Of a DNA stretch of 64,000 bases, positions 30,311-40,670 are shown in pieces (position 1 is the stretch's first letter; the number at the start of each line of letters is the position of its first letter). The translations under genes and the position numbers were made by a program. The stretch comes from Lutjanus erythropterus (lineage: Eukaryota; Chordata; Actinopteri; Lutjaniformes; Lutjanidae), in contig CM034600.1 of the NCBI GenBank assembly GCA_020091685.1, forward strand, positions 2,942,024-3,006,023, read 5' to 3'. Below the pieces are notes generated by a model. The model had not been told where the DNA came from. It was given only the letters and a program-made list of their open reading frames with translations, and did not search any database.

Positions 30311-32047
30311 TGAGTGTTTTATGTTCATTGTTTGGCTTTATTTAGTTGTGTATTTAGCTGTTCCTTCCTCTGCTGTGTGCAATTTATTGATTGACTGATT
30401 GATTTAAAGCCTAAAAACTGTGAAATTTCCAACCAGTGAAGCATTTTTTTTCATTAGAGGCCATGATAATGAATTTGTAACTGTGTGCACTGTGCATGGT
30501 AGGATATCATTCTTTATTTTAAAATTGTAATCCTACTAATAATCCTCATTTTTACTAAATGTAACTGTAATCTGTCTTTTTTATTTGGAAGATACACTTA
30601 CTTTTATTTTGAAATACACTTACTTTTTTATCCAGATTATGTAATCCCATTACATGTAATCCATTACTCCTCAAGCCTGAACATGAATACATCAACTACT
30701 ATTCCAGCCATATGGATTATAACTAAACTGTAAGTACAGGTTTATCCCCACAGCTTGAGGTGGTGAACAAATAAGTGATATTTTCATTTTTCTAATTTTC
30801 TCTCCACTTCGATTTGTTTTGTAGTTTGAGTCAGAACCTGAGATATGTCTGCTGAAGAGATAAATATGTAAACATGCTTTGGTGCAGTGCAGCGAGAGCA
30901 GAGACTTTAACAGCACAGGTGACATCAAACATCCAGAGATCAGGTACCTGCTCTCTCTCAGCTGTGTTCATTATCTATTAAGCCTCTTTGTTTTTGGAAA
31001 ATGTTAACAGGCAGTGTAATATTTTTCCTGCTGTTCTTCAGTGGACTCTGGAGCAATCAGCTGCAGGAGCAAAACGTTTTTTGCGTCCATCATTTTAAGT
31101 ACTTTTCCACAGCCTGGAAAACAGCTGACCATATGTTATCTCTTATCTGTTTGCAGTGCAGACACGTTTAGATGAAACTGCATTTCTTAAGTTAGTGCAA
31201 TTATGTACTAGAACTGTTTTAAAGAAAGAAATATGAATTTTACTTTGAAACTTTTACTTTCCACCAACTGACATCCTTGATGTTGGGTGTGTATGTAGTT
31301 GGAGTGGTTGTAAGATTAGTGTAAGTCTAACAGTCACAGTCAGGAATTATGACCTGTTTTTACAGCACAATTTGAGTCTGCCTGTAGTCAGTTATTGCTG
31401 TTGAAATTCATTCTTACCCTTAATCCTCGAAAAATGACAAAGTCATTTCATCAGCCAGGGGAACTGAACTGTGTGTGATGATGATCATTTCCTTTCAGGT
31501 GGACAGAAAGACAGAGAAAGACCCCTCTGTGACACCCACTGAGGGGAAAAAAGGGAACTTTCCAGGGACAGAAACAAACTTCTGATGTTAAGGAGGAATT
31601 CCATGGACACATGCTGCTTGGTCTGAAGTGAGTAATACCATGATGAGACCACTAGATGGCAGCATCAGATAAACATATGACAGGATGAGACCCTGAGACC
31701 ACAGCATCAGCACCACCACTTCTCCATTCAAAATAAAGTGTTTTCAAATAGCAAGCATCATCAGCTTTTCATTAAAATTAATACAAAAATACCACAAAAC
31801 ATAGTCTTTGTCATTGGTTGCCAACCTGGGGTCCAAGCCCCACTTAGAGGGGTGCCAGAAATCACAGGGGGTCCCCAAGAATTCGTCAGCTCTGAGGTAG
31901 TCAGAAATTTGCATCAGATTTATAGAAAAGTCTGGATTCAAAACTGTTTAAACAGATAAATTTCTTTGTCACAGAAATTTGCTCCAATGACATAAAACAA
32001 AAAAGTCTGCAAACAAAGATTACTTTCTCTGTCCATCAATACTGTCG

Positions 32048-32225
32048 GTCATCTTCTCGATCAATCAATCAATCAGCTGATCAGTCCACTAAATGTCAGA
32101 AAATGCTGAAAAATATCAGTGCCTCTCAAAGCCCAGAATGACGTCCTCAAATGTCACCCTTGATTAGTCAGTCATCAAAACATTTCAATCAATCAGTTCA
32201 ATAGTTAGCAAATAAATAAAAGTTA
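32048..32225 (-). repeat. Dispersed repeat, family A-related (copy 5)
   Basis: Contains ATGTCAGAAAATGCTGAAAA, CAAAGCCCAGAATGACGTCC and TCAAATGTC, then ATCAAT blocks, in the order seen at the left window edge. The most diverged copy. Confidence 0.5.
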
Positions 32226-33091
32226 TAAACGATTGGGAAGAGCACAGAAATGAGTCATCATGATCATCTGTTAAATCTAAAATCCTTAACATAATTGATG
32301 AAGGGTCTCCATATATTCTCAAATATGTGCTGTTTAGCCTTTAAGATGTAAGTCATCCCTTCTAATGGAAGGTTTGACAGAATCTGTCTCATCCATTGAA
32401 CAGTGCCTGGTCTGTGGATATTTTTACTGTGCAATAAATTTTTTTGTGCTGAGATCTATAAATCCTCAGTCATTTTTACTATAATTATGTATAAAAGCCC
32501 AACAGAAAAAACTTTTGGACATACTGGATGTCAATACCAAGAGCAGATTTGGCTGGATGGTTTGACAGCTCAACAAACAAACTGCATGTTATAGTTTCAC
32601 GAGGTGACAAGAACTGCGATCTGGTAGTTGAAAAAACAAGACAAGCGTTTTGAGTTTAACCTCATTGAATGTAAAAGGTGCAAAAGCTTAAAGAGAATCA
32701 CGTTTAACTTTGGGCCCAGATACTTCAATAAAGCAGTTATGATCAAGAATTCACAGGAAAATGTCCGGAAAGCACGTTAACAGGCCTGCTTCAGTGTTGT
32801 GCGATAGTGGTGCTGAGGCAGGGTGGAGTGAGGAAAAGTTGTTATGGTGTATCAGGAGGTTTATCATTCTAAATCACAGGGAGAGGAAGGTTGAAGAGGA
32901 GACAGGTGGTGATAAGAGCTGCGCAATGGAAATTAAATCACGAGGAGGAAAATTTACTTCCGAAAAATAGCCTTTTTTTTCTAAACCATGAAAGAGAAGG
33001 ATCCCAGTGGGTCTAATTGGCCCTTTCTAAGCCCCACCCCTTTTGTAACTTTTTTCAACTTTCTCCTTTTCCTGTTTCCTGTTCTTAGAAA

Positions 33092-33727
33092 TGGAAAGAA
33101 ATTGGTAGAAAGGAAAGATGTCATCTAGCTCCATTATATTAGAGAGGAGGCAGATATCTCCAGGCTGATATCTCCAAAATCATCTAGACCAGGGGTGGGC
33201 AACTATTTTTCATTGGGGGGAGCACATGAGAAACTGATCAGGCTGCTGTAGGCCAGGCACAAATGATATAAGGTCCCAATAATGGGCAAATCTCAAATAA
33301 CTGAATGGTCAGTGTTCTATATAAGACACTGTTGGTCACCCTTTCTGAATTAAGCTGTGATGAATTTTGAGCTATTTTCATATCCAAAATGTGATGTTTT
33401 ACAGTGTACCATGCAGGCTGCGTACAGGTTGCAACAATAGTAACAGCAAAAGTAGAAGAAGAACAACATAAGCAACATGGATGTGCAGCATTGAGTGAAT
33501 AAAGTTACAGTTTAATATAAAAGATACAGTTAATTATTATTACCATTGAACATAGCACTGAGACCTTTCAAAATAAAGGTCTCATAATGGTTTAATGGTA
33601 AGCAAAATGCTGTCTTTGCTAGATTTTTAATTTTTGGCATTTCCATGATGGCCTTTCAGAGGGCCACATGTTGCCCAGGTCTGATCTAGATGGATAAATA
33701 GCACTGCAGGTAAGAGAAACCTTTAAG
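33092..33727 (-). repeat. Foldback-element arm split by a hAT-like insertion
   Basis: 33092-33189 and 33692-33727 read as one continuous arm of the foldback family once the middle is removed: GAGAGGAGGCAGATATCTCC, TGATATCTCCAAAATCATCTAGA | TGGATAAATAGCACTGCAGG. The intervening piece is a separate element with its own terminal repeats and target-site duplication. Confidence 0.75.
33190..33683. mobile_element. hAT-like non-autonomous element, nested
   Basis: 494 bp starting CAGGGGTGGGCAAC and ending GTTGCCCAGGTCTG, which are near-complementary ends. It is flanked by ATCTAGAC (33182-33189) and ATCTAGAT (33684-33691), an 8-bp duplication with one change. The size of the duplication and the ends fit hAT. 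It was inserted into an existing foldback copy. Confidence 0.85.
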
Positions 33728-34074
33728 TCTGGACCAAAGTTGTTAACTGACTGACCATCGATTTTGTCATCCCTGCAGCCATGCCTCCAGCAACCAATTA
33801 TCTCAGGGTGTTTAAGGACTGCTTGGAAGTTTTGAAGTTGCAGGTTTGATCCTCAGGTGATGCTGTCCATTTTAAAAGACTAAAAAAGGCTGATGAGCTC
33901 CAAGTTTTTTTGATGCCAGGTTCTTAAAAGAGCCTGCTGAACAACCAGGCCTTCAGTGGAACCTGCATCCATGTGTGTGTGTGTGTGTATAACTACAGAA
34001 GAGACTCAGTCAGAGGTTGAGTAATCACTACAAGTGTCATATCCATGCAAAGGTCTGAGTGTAAATACTGTCCC

Positions 34075-34076
<2 letters not shown>

Positions 34077-34126
<50 letters not shown>
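34077..34126. repeat. (AC)n microsatellite
   Basis: About 25 uninterrupted AC units. A shorter TG run lies at 33972-33988. Likely polymorphic. Confidence 0.97.
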
Positions 34127-34128
<2 letters not shown>

Positions 34129-34344
34129 GGTACTCCATCATTGCTCAGGCATATAGAGTGTTTGACCCCTCGTGAGTCATTTGAATCCAACATGAGCATG
34201 TTTACATTCTGACCAACATGCCAGGGTTGTCTGGCGCCCAGAGTCCATAACACAGTCGCAACAATACAGCATGAAGAGCAGTAAAGTCATATTAGCCTGC
34301 CATAAAGTCATATATAATATAATTATTATTGCTATTATTATAGA

Positions 34345-34813
34345 ACTTTTCTTCCTGAGGACCCATTTTTTTAAAATGACGAAATATTGTGACCCATTTG
34401 TGCATAAATTAATGTTCATGAGCATTTTTACTGTCATTTCTGCATCACCGTATATTATCTGAAAACCTATACACATGATAAAACTTTAGAAATGACAAAT
34501 GAATTCATTTAGGCTGAGTGAACAGGCCATCTCATTGTTTTTATTTCTTCTCGTAAGGAAAACAATGTAGGACACTTTAACCACCTTCATAAATAAGACA
34601 AAGTAAGTGTATTTAGACAGAATTAACAGGCTCTTTTTCATCTCATCAGTAAAATAGTATACATAATACATAATGTTTTATAAAAGGTGTACTGCAGATA
34701 TGAGTCTTAAACTTGCAGATTTTTTCCCCCATAGTCTTTTATTTATTCAGGGACCCAAATAAAATCTCCTGTGACCTACCTGGGGGTCTCGACCCAGTCT
34801 TTGGAAATGACTG
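34345..34813. repeat. Interspersed hAT-like repeat, family B (copy 2)
   Basis: Direct-orientation relative of 12516-12961. It shares GGACCCATTTTTTT, GTTCATGAGCATTTTTACTG, TTTAGGCTGAGTGAACAG, GGGACCCAAATAAAATCTCC and the end CCAGTCTTTGGAAATGACTG. The first about 15 bases of the left end are missing, and there is an extra A/T-rich insert near 34655-34735. Confidence 0.7.
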
Positions 34814-34943
34814 GTATAGTGTAATAATGAGAATAGTGATTAGTATTCATTTCTTATTACAAAACCAGTCAAGATCAAAGTGATTTCAGAGAAGAGGAAG
34901 GTCATGACAGTGTAAACCACAAGTAAATAGGCAGGTTATACAA

Positions 34944-34944
<1 letters not shown>

Positions 34945-34981
<37 letters not shown>

Positions 34982-34992
34982 TGTGTGTGTGT
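34945..34992. repeat. (TG)n microsatellite
   Basis: TG run with one TT interruption near 34979. The cysteine/valine-rich frame across it is not a gene. Confidence 0.95.
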
Positions 34993-35684
34993 CAGTCAGT
35001 ATCATGGCATAGAAAATGTTAATGAGCTGTTTCCATTCATCCATTCATGTGGAAAACTAATTCTATTAAAAACAGAGAGACAAAGCAAGAAGAGGCAATG
35101 GAGGCCTTTGGTTAATGTATGTTGGCTGCATATAAACGCTGAGGAAAAAAGAAATCTTTTTTAAATTACTGGGAAATGTAAATTTACTTTCCCAGTCACA
35201 CACTGTCTGTGCTGTCAGTGTGTCAGTGACATGAGATCTAGTTACTGAAAATGCAACAGAAAAATACTGTTATCAGGTCAAACGTTTGATGCACGGCTGA
35301 TGTAAACTGATTTTATTTTTAATTTTTGTTTTCAGCTCAGTTTAGAGTGTGTATTAGTTAGTATTAGTTTTATTATTATTTTTATTATAGTATGGGTGGC
35401 ATTTGTCAGGGGTAGAGATGGGCAGTAATTCAATTACATGTATTTAAAATATATTTCATGACTTTTGAGTATTTTGTAATTTGTATTTTGTTGAGCAGAG
35501 AAAGTAAGATATAACAGAATACTTTAAAAACTTATATTTTTGTATTTGAAATACTTAAAAAAAACAATTTAATGTGTAATTTTATTCTTAAATAAGAAGA
35601 AACCCTGTGCAAAATTAATCTAATCTCAGTCTTTGGCTAAATGTCTCGGATAAAACTCTATAATCAAAATATGATCAGATTTTA

Positions 35685-35985
35685 CAGCTAGTAGAAGTTT
35701 ACTTTCTTTCTAGTCGAAAACGAAATTAGTTCCAGTAGATTCTACTGCAGAAAAAAGTAGTTCCTATATGGAAACTGCTCACAACAAGGTCTGTGGATTA
35801 TCGTGAGTTACCTGGTCACGATTTTTGGAAAGAGATGCTGATTTTGAATTTTTCAAATGTATTTTTTGGGGCTTTGAACAACACAAGCTTAGTGCCATTT
35901 AGTCTCATTACACTGGAGAGAAGGCAGATGTCTCTACTGTTGGTGGCGATGGATAAATAGCACTTCAAGCCACAGGACAAATATG
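35685..35985 (-). repeat. Foldback-element arm, partial copy
   Basis: Parallels 9600-9850: TCTACTG, GTTCC-ATATGGAAACTGCTC, AGGTCTGTGGATTATC, GGAAAGAGATGCTG, TTTTCAAATGTATTTTTTGG and GGAGAGAAGGCAGATGTCTC. The minus-strand open frame here and the one at 9686-9949 share KNTF motifs for this reason only. Confidence 0.65.
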
Positions 35986-36039
35986 TATTTTTGATTTTGC
36001 TCTGTTTTATACGACTGTTGACAGCTGACTTCTTACTCT

Positions 36040-36660
36040 TCTTAACTCTTTCTCTGCCATTGACGAGATATCGTGTCATTTAAGACACAATGCCTCCCCG
36101 CCAGTGACGAGATCTTCTGTCAGTTGCTGTTTTCACTGCCAGGTGGAGGGGAATGTTTTGACGGAGCATCTGACAAAAATTTGTCTCTTGAAGAATAAGA
36201 GAACCGCTGGAATTCAGCAGCAGCAGAAGAAGGTGATGTTTTGTAGCGTGAAAGCATCAGTGCTCAGCTGCAGAACCGTGGGACAGAGAGCACTGTGACC
36301 CGGGCACAGAGCGAGGCTGCTCACACCGCAGCCCCTGTAACTCATGCTGCTGCCGGCGCTGAGAGCTCTCACACCCCTGGGCCTTTTCCGCCGGCACTTT
36401 TGGTTGCGCCGAGCCAAACTGTACCATGCCGAATTGCATTTCCATTATTACTTTCAGAGTGCTGAGCTGTGCCCAAGATGGACCTACTCTGGAGTGGGGC
36501 CAAAGCGAGCTTGACTCTCCTCAAAAACGGGCTGCGGTGACGTCTCGCTGGCTGCAGCCAATCCGTGACGAGCCTCCTTTCTCCCCCTCGCACGAACAAG
36601 TGTTGTGATACTCAGCTCATGTGTGTGCAGGACAACAGAAAGAAACACATTTCTTAAAGT
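36040..36660. repeat. GC-richer repeat-like block
   Basis: Locally GC-rich with overlapping open frames on both strands but no recognised domain. Short motifs (CCATTGACGAGATATC, CAGTGACGAGATCTTC, GCAGCCAATCCGTGACGAG) suggest old DNA-transposon sequence. A CpG-rich regulatory element cannot be excluded. Confidence 0.35.
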
Positions 36661-37815
36661 CTCCATGTTCATTTCTAACTACTTTTGTAGTTCTAACAGA
36701 ATCTTTATGTATTGAAATGTAGTCTGTCTCCTCTGTCGCAGTTTGAACTTTCAGGTATCTGCATTATTTTACCATTTCATTTATGCCATCAGCTGTGTCA
36801 GAGTTGTGTTAAGTTACTGCTGATGAAACCCCTGAAAGAAAACATTTCCTGTCTGTGCTGCTCCATAATAATGAAACAACAGGGGACTTTTATTGCGAAG
36901 AATTTAAGGAAAGAGGGTGTTTATCCCAGAGACATATATGAGCCTTTTATCTGTCGCTTTACAGCCGCTCTATTTGAGCCTCCTCACGCTTGTCTTCATT
37001 TTAATGACACACCTTCAAGTGGGTAGCCCTGTTGTAATGGAAATGCAAACCCCTGCCTTGCTTGGATGCACACAGCTAATGTTAGCCACGCAGTTGACAG
37101 TGATGTCCCACACTGATTAAATGCAGAAGAACTTGAAGGCAAAGCGACAGACCAACTCCTGGGGTGCTTTTCATTACATTAAATTTTGCATCCTCATCTC
37201 CTCTCTCCTTCGTTGACCCGGAAGTCGCCGTGATGAAGGATTCTCCAATTGCTTAAATGCACCTGGAGGATACAAGGAGTGAGGAGAGAGGAGGCTTCTG
37301 GAGGAGCTCAGCGCGAGGACACACCGGTGTATCCTAAGCGGAAGTCTTTTATCAATTAAGGGGCGTGCTGGATAAATGATGCACTCCACATGTGGCGCAC
37401 GTTTGAAGCATGGCGGGAGCAGGTCTTCACAAATGAAAGTAGTCTGTGATCTTGATTCTTGTTTCAACTGTGTCCTTTTAACAACTGTATATTTCACTAA
37501 GAAAGAAAATGAAAATGCTTGGTATATTACAGTACATTAAACCAAGGCTGTTGGTTTAATGTACCGCACACCCGTCCTCTGTTATGCTTCTAACGGCATA
37601 TAATTGAAACCTTATATAAATATCAACTAACAGTACTAATATGGCACTGATTCATATATGATGGTGTCAGATGTCTTTACACAGTTGACACTGATAATCT
37701 GCTGTGTTGTAACACATCCTATTCTGTAGAATAAACTGTATATAGGAAAATGCACGCAGGCGAGGTATTTGAAAGCAGCTAATTGCCCGTAACACCTCCT
37801 TTTTTCATCCCTCAG

Positions 37816-37904
37816 AAAAAATACTGACTGAGTTGGGTCTCCAATCAACGGTGAGCACTTATCAAGTCTCAAAAAAGTGGGACAACCTGAAGCAAAAATA
37901 TAAG
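37816..37904 (+). pseudogene. Myb/SANT-like (MADF-type) DNA-binding domain exon
   Basis: Between the acceptor CATCCCTCAG and the donor AAG|GTATGC it reads ILTELGLQSTVSTYQVSKKW and then DNLKQKYK. This is the last helix of the Myb/SANT-like domain found in Harbinger accessory proteins and in host genes derived from them. This exon is intact on its own, but the next exon is broken. Confidence 0.65.
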
Positions 37905-38025
37905 GTATGCAGGCTGTTTGTTTCTGTTAACCTTATTTCAATAAGCTTTCTGCTTAGTGAATGAATTTATCTTGGCACACATTTGTTCAACAGTCTTGTC
38001 TTAGCCTTGACCTTTCTATTTTCAG

Positions 38026-38375
38026 GAGTTCAAAAATCAGAGGACAGAGGAGAGGCCACAGCAGCCACGTGACCTTGATGCACGAGGCCATTGGGGGGCA
38101 GGCCATCTATTGTGCCTCCCGTCCTGATTGATTCGTGCATCGGGGAAAACCAGCCATCAGCCGATGGTGTGGCCTTTCTCCTGAAGATAGTGGGCCGACA
38201 TCATCATCATCATCATCATCATCATCAGCACAGCGGCCTGTCCCCGTCCTTACAAAAGAAGGGAAAGCAGACACTTCAGTTGCTGGAAGAGGAGGCTGTC
38301 AAAGAAGAGGAGCGCTTCAGGGCCAACCAGAAGTTTTTAAACCTGTTTGAAGAACTGGTCAAAAAGAGTTCATTT
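38026..38375 (+). pseudogene. Myb/SANT-like protein, downstream exon with stops
   Basis: After TATTTTCAG the sequence reads through RGEATAAT, then two in-frame TGAs (38070-38072 and 38076-38078) where this protein type has Trp (TWPW). It resumes as LGGRPSIVPPVLIDSC, a Pro-rich block, a run of nine His coded by an ATC-phase repeat (38199-38226), and a Glu-rich helix ending FLNLFEELVKKSSF. Two TGG-to-TGA changes so close together argue for a decayed copy. The gene is probably of PIF/Harbinger origin. Confidence 0.65.
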
Positions 38376-39049
38376 AAGGTTGCACTTATTTTATTTTTTT
38401 TCCTTTTGTTTTGCCAATGCTCTAAAGGCCAAAATATGTTCGGATTAATCTTTGGTTCAGTTTGAATAAACTTCTGTACTAATTAAATTAAATGTTGTTA
38501 TTTCAGTTTGCTGTGCCCAAACACATTTCAAGCTGAGGAACAGGTGGACACATTTTTACTGTAATAGAAACCAGACATTACAAAAATGTTTATTTTTCTC
38601 TTTTTTTGTAAAGCGTCTGAGTGTCCTGAAAAACGCTACAAGTATAATGTATTATTATTAAAAATCCCAAATGAATAACAGTACACTCGCAAAACCCTAA
38701 ACCCTAGACGCAGTTTATTCTCACAGTTACCTGATGAAACACAACAACATGCACCGTCAGTCTGTGTGTGATGTGTCTGGCACTTTAGGATATAAAGGTG
38801 ACTAACTTTTTTTTTTGAGTGATCAAACAACACAAACCCATGCATATATTAGATGAATTAAAATAAAGTTTAAATGATCCACATATTTAAAACAAATTAC
38901 AAAATTAAAGACTACTGTGAGTTTTTAGAATTTGTTCATAAGTAAAGGCTGCAGTGGAGCTAAGACGCAAGGAAAGGAAGCGAGTGGAGGAGACAAGGAG
39001 ACCAGTTTACTGAATGAAAAGCACCCCTAGTCTGTCAGGACCAAACATC

Positions 39050-39465
39050 CTTCTTAGTTTGCTCTCAGTCTGTCTCTGTGTGTTGCTGAGTGTGGCCTGC
39101 TGGTTCCCTCCTCCTCCAGCTGCTGATCCTGCTCACCTGCACCTCATCCACTTAATAAATCCACAATCAGACATCCAGACTCTGCCAGATCGTTCAGTCT
39201 CCCATGAAATTCATCTTCTCTGTGTGTCAGATTCTTCACGCCAGCTTCACCAGGAAACCAGTCATGACCAGCCTCATTTCTGTTTCCTGTCACCCAGTTG
39301 GATTGTTCAGTCATCAGCTCCTCTGCCTGCTCCGCTCCACCACACTTAGCCCGCCTCAGCCAGAACCAACCAAGTCTTCAGCGTGCCATCTACAAATCAC
39401 AATAAACTGTCCTAAACCATTCTCAGTCTCCAGGTTGCCTAAAATTGAACTGCCTTAACAGTAAA
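39050..39465 (+). repeat. Pyrimidine-rich repeat with AATAAA end
   Basis: C/T-rich block ending CACAATAAACTGTCCTAAACC-ATTCTCAGTCTCC. The end resembles that of 51853-52414 (CAATAAACCATTTTC...CTTAGTCTCTCC), suggesting one family. It could be a solo LTR-like or SINE-like unit. No protein. Confidence 0.4.
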
Positions 39466-40324
39466 CATCTTCACATGAAAAGTTTGACATGTGGGAAACG
39501 CTGTCCATCAAGTACAACAGACACAACAGTCTCTGACGTCCTGCTGTTTGGCCAGCCCATTCAGTAAAATGTGAATGATATGGTGAATTAAGCTAATACT
39601 GAAATACAGGCCGGCAGTGAAGGAAATGGGACTAGAGGGGCGGATGACCCCCTAAAAATGCAAAATGAAATTAAAGGTCAAAATTGGCTAGGATGAAGTA
39701 ATCATGATCAAACCATACAACCTAACTTAAAGCTACTACAAGTAATGGTCATATTGTGTTGATTTTGGAGGCCCTTGTGTGATGACCACAAATATAACAT
39801 CAAAAATAAATTCATAAGAACAAAAAATCTCCCCATTTCTTTTTAACTGGCTAATGTAGTACTCACTATAACTTTGCCTGGTAAAATGTAAACAGAGGCT
39901 CATTTCATCTGATTTCATGGAGAATCCAATCAGGTGGCACGACATTAAGAATAACGAAATAGAGATAGCCAATCCTCTTGCTGATGGTCTTGTTAACTAA
40001 TGTAGGTCATATAGAGACATCGTTATTAAATTGATACTGTTTCCTTGCTGTAGCTTTAATATGAACTTTGCAGTAGGTGCTTCGCCATCTGTTGCCTCCT
40101 CTAAAACTTAAATTGTATTTGTGGGAGCTGTAGTCATAGTAACAATGTAGATATAATGATGAAGGCTTTGAGAGACTTCTCAGAGGTGTCAGCAGGTCAC
40201 TTAGAAATCCACCGTGAATCCTGTCCAGTCTCTGGGATGAGAAGGGATGAATGATTAATGATGCTCCTAATCTGAATCCAGATCTTGATCCCCCTGTGTT
40301 GCAGTTGAATATTGTAAAACTGTC

Positions 40325-40670
40325 CTATGATATGATTGGTTGTTTAAAAAACATTGTGCTAGTTGTTGTAAAAAATAACTGTTGGTTGTTGTAAAAAAAC
40401 AAAAACAAACAAACCCTATGTTGTGATTGGCTGTTGGAAGAAAAAAAATGATTTGATTGGTTGTTATGAAAGCCACCTGTCTTTTCACTGGCTGTTGTAT
40501 AATCCTCCCTTCTGTTGTGATTGGCTATTGTCAAATCCCCATCTTGTGATTGGCTGTTGTAAAAACACCCTTTTTTGTGATCAGTTGTTGTAAAATCCCT
40601 ACATGCAGTTATTGGCTGCTGTAAAATCCCTGTATTTTGTGACTGGCTTTTGCAAAATTCCCATGTAGTA
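40325..40670. repeat. Minisatellite, TGATTGGCTGTTGTAAAA units
   Basis: About ten degenerate units of 30-40 bp sharing TGTGATTGGCTGTTGTAAAA followed by a variable TCCC-containing spacer. Each unit carries ATTGG, the inverse of a CCAAT box. The minus-strand frame with repeated NHN motifs is a translation of the array. Confidence 0.75.

Noticed and set aside
31500..31628. Possible exon after CCTTTCAG ending near AAGTGAGT
   Set aside because: Splice-like signals only. The frame is short and stops, with no recognised residues and no link to other segments.
34943..35164. Cys/Val-rich frame
   Set aside because: Translation of a (TG)n microsatellite. The same applies to 33993-34253 and 57414-57668.
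38689..38706. AAACCCTAAACCCTAG as telomere-like DNA
   Set aside because: Only two units, of a type not used by vertebrates; coincidence.
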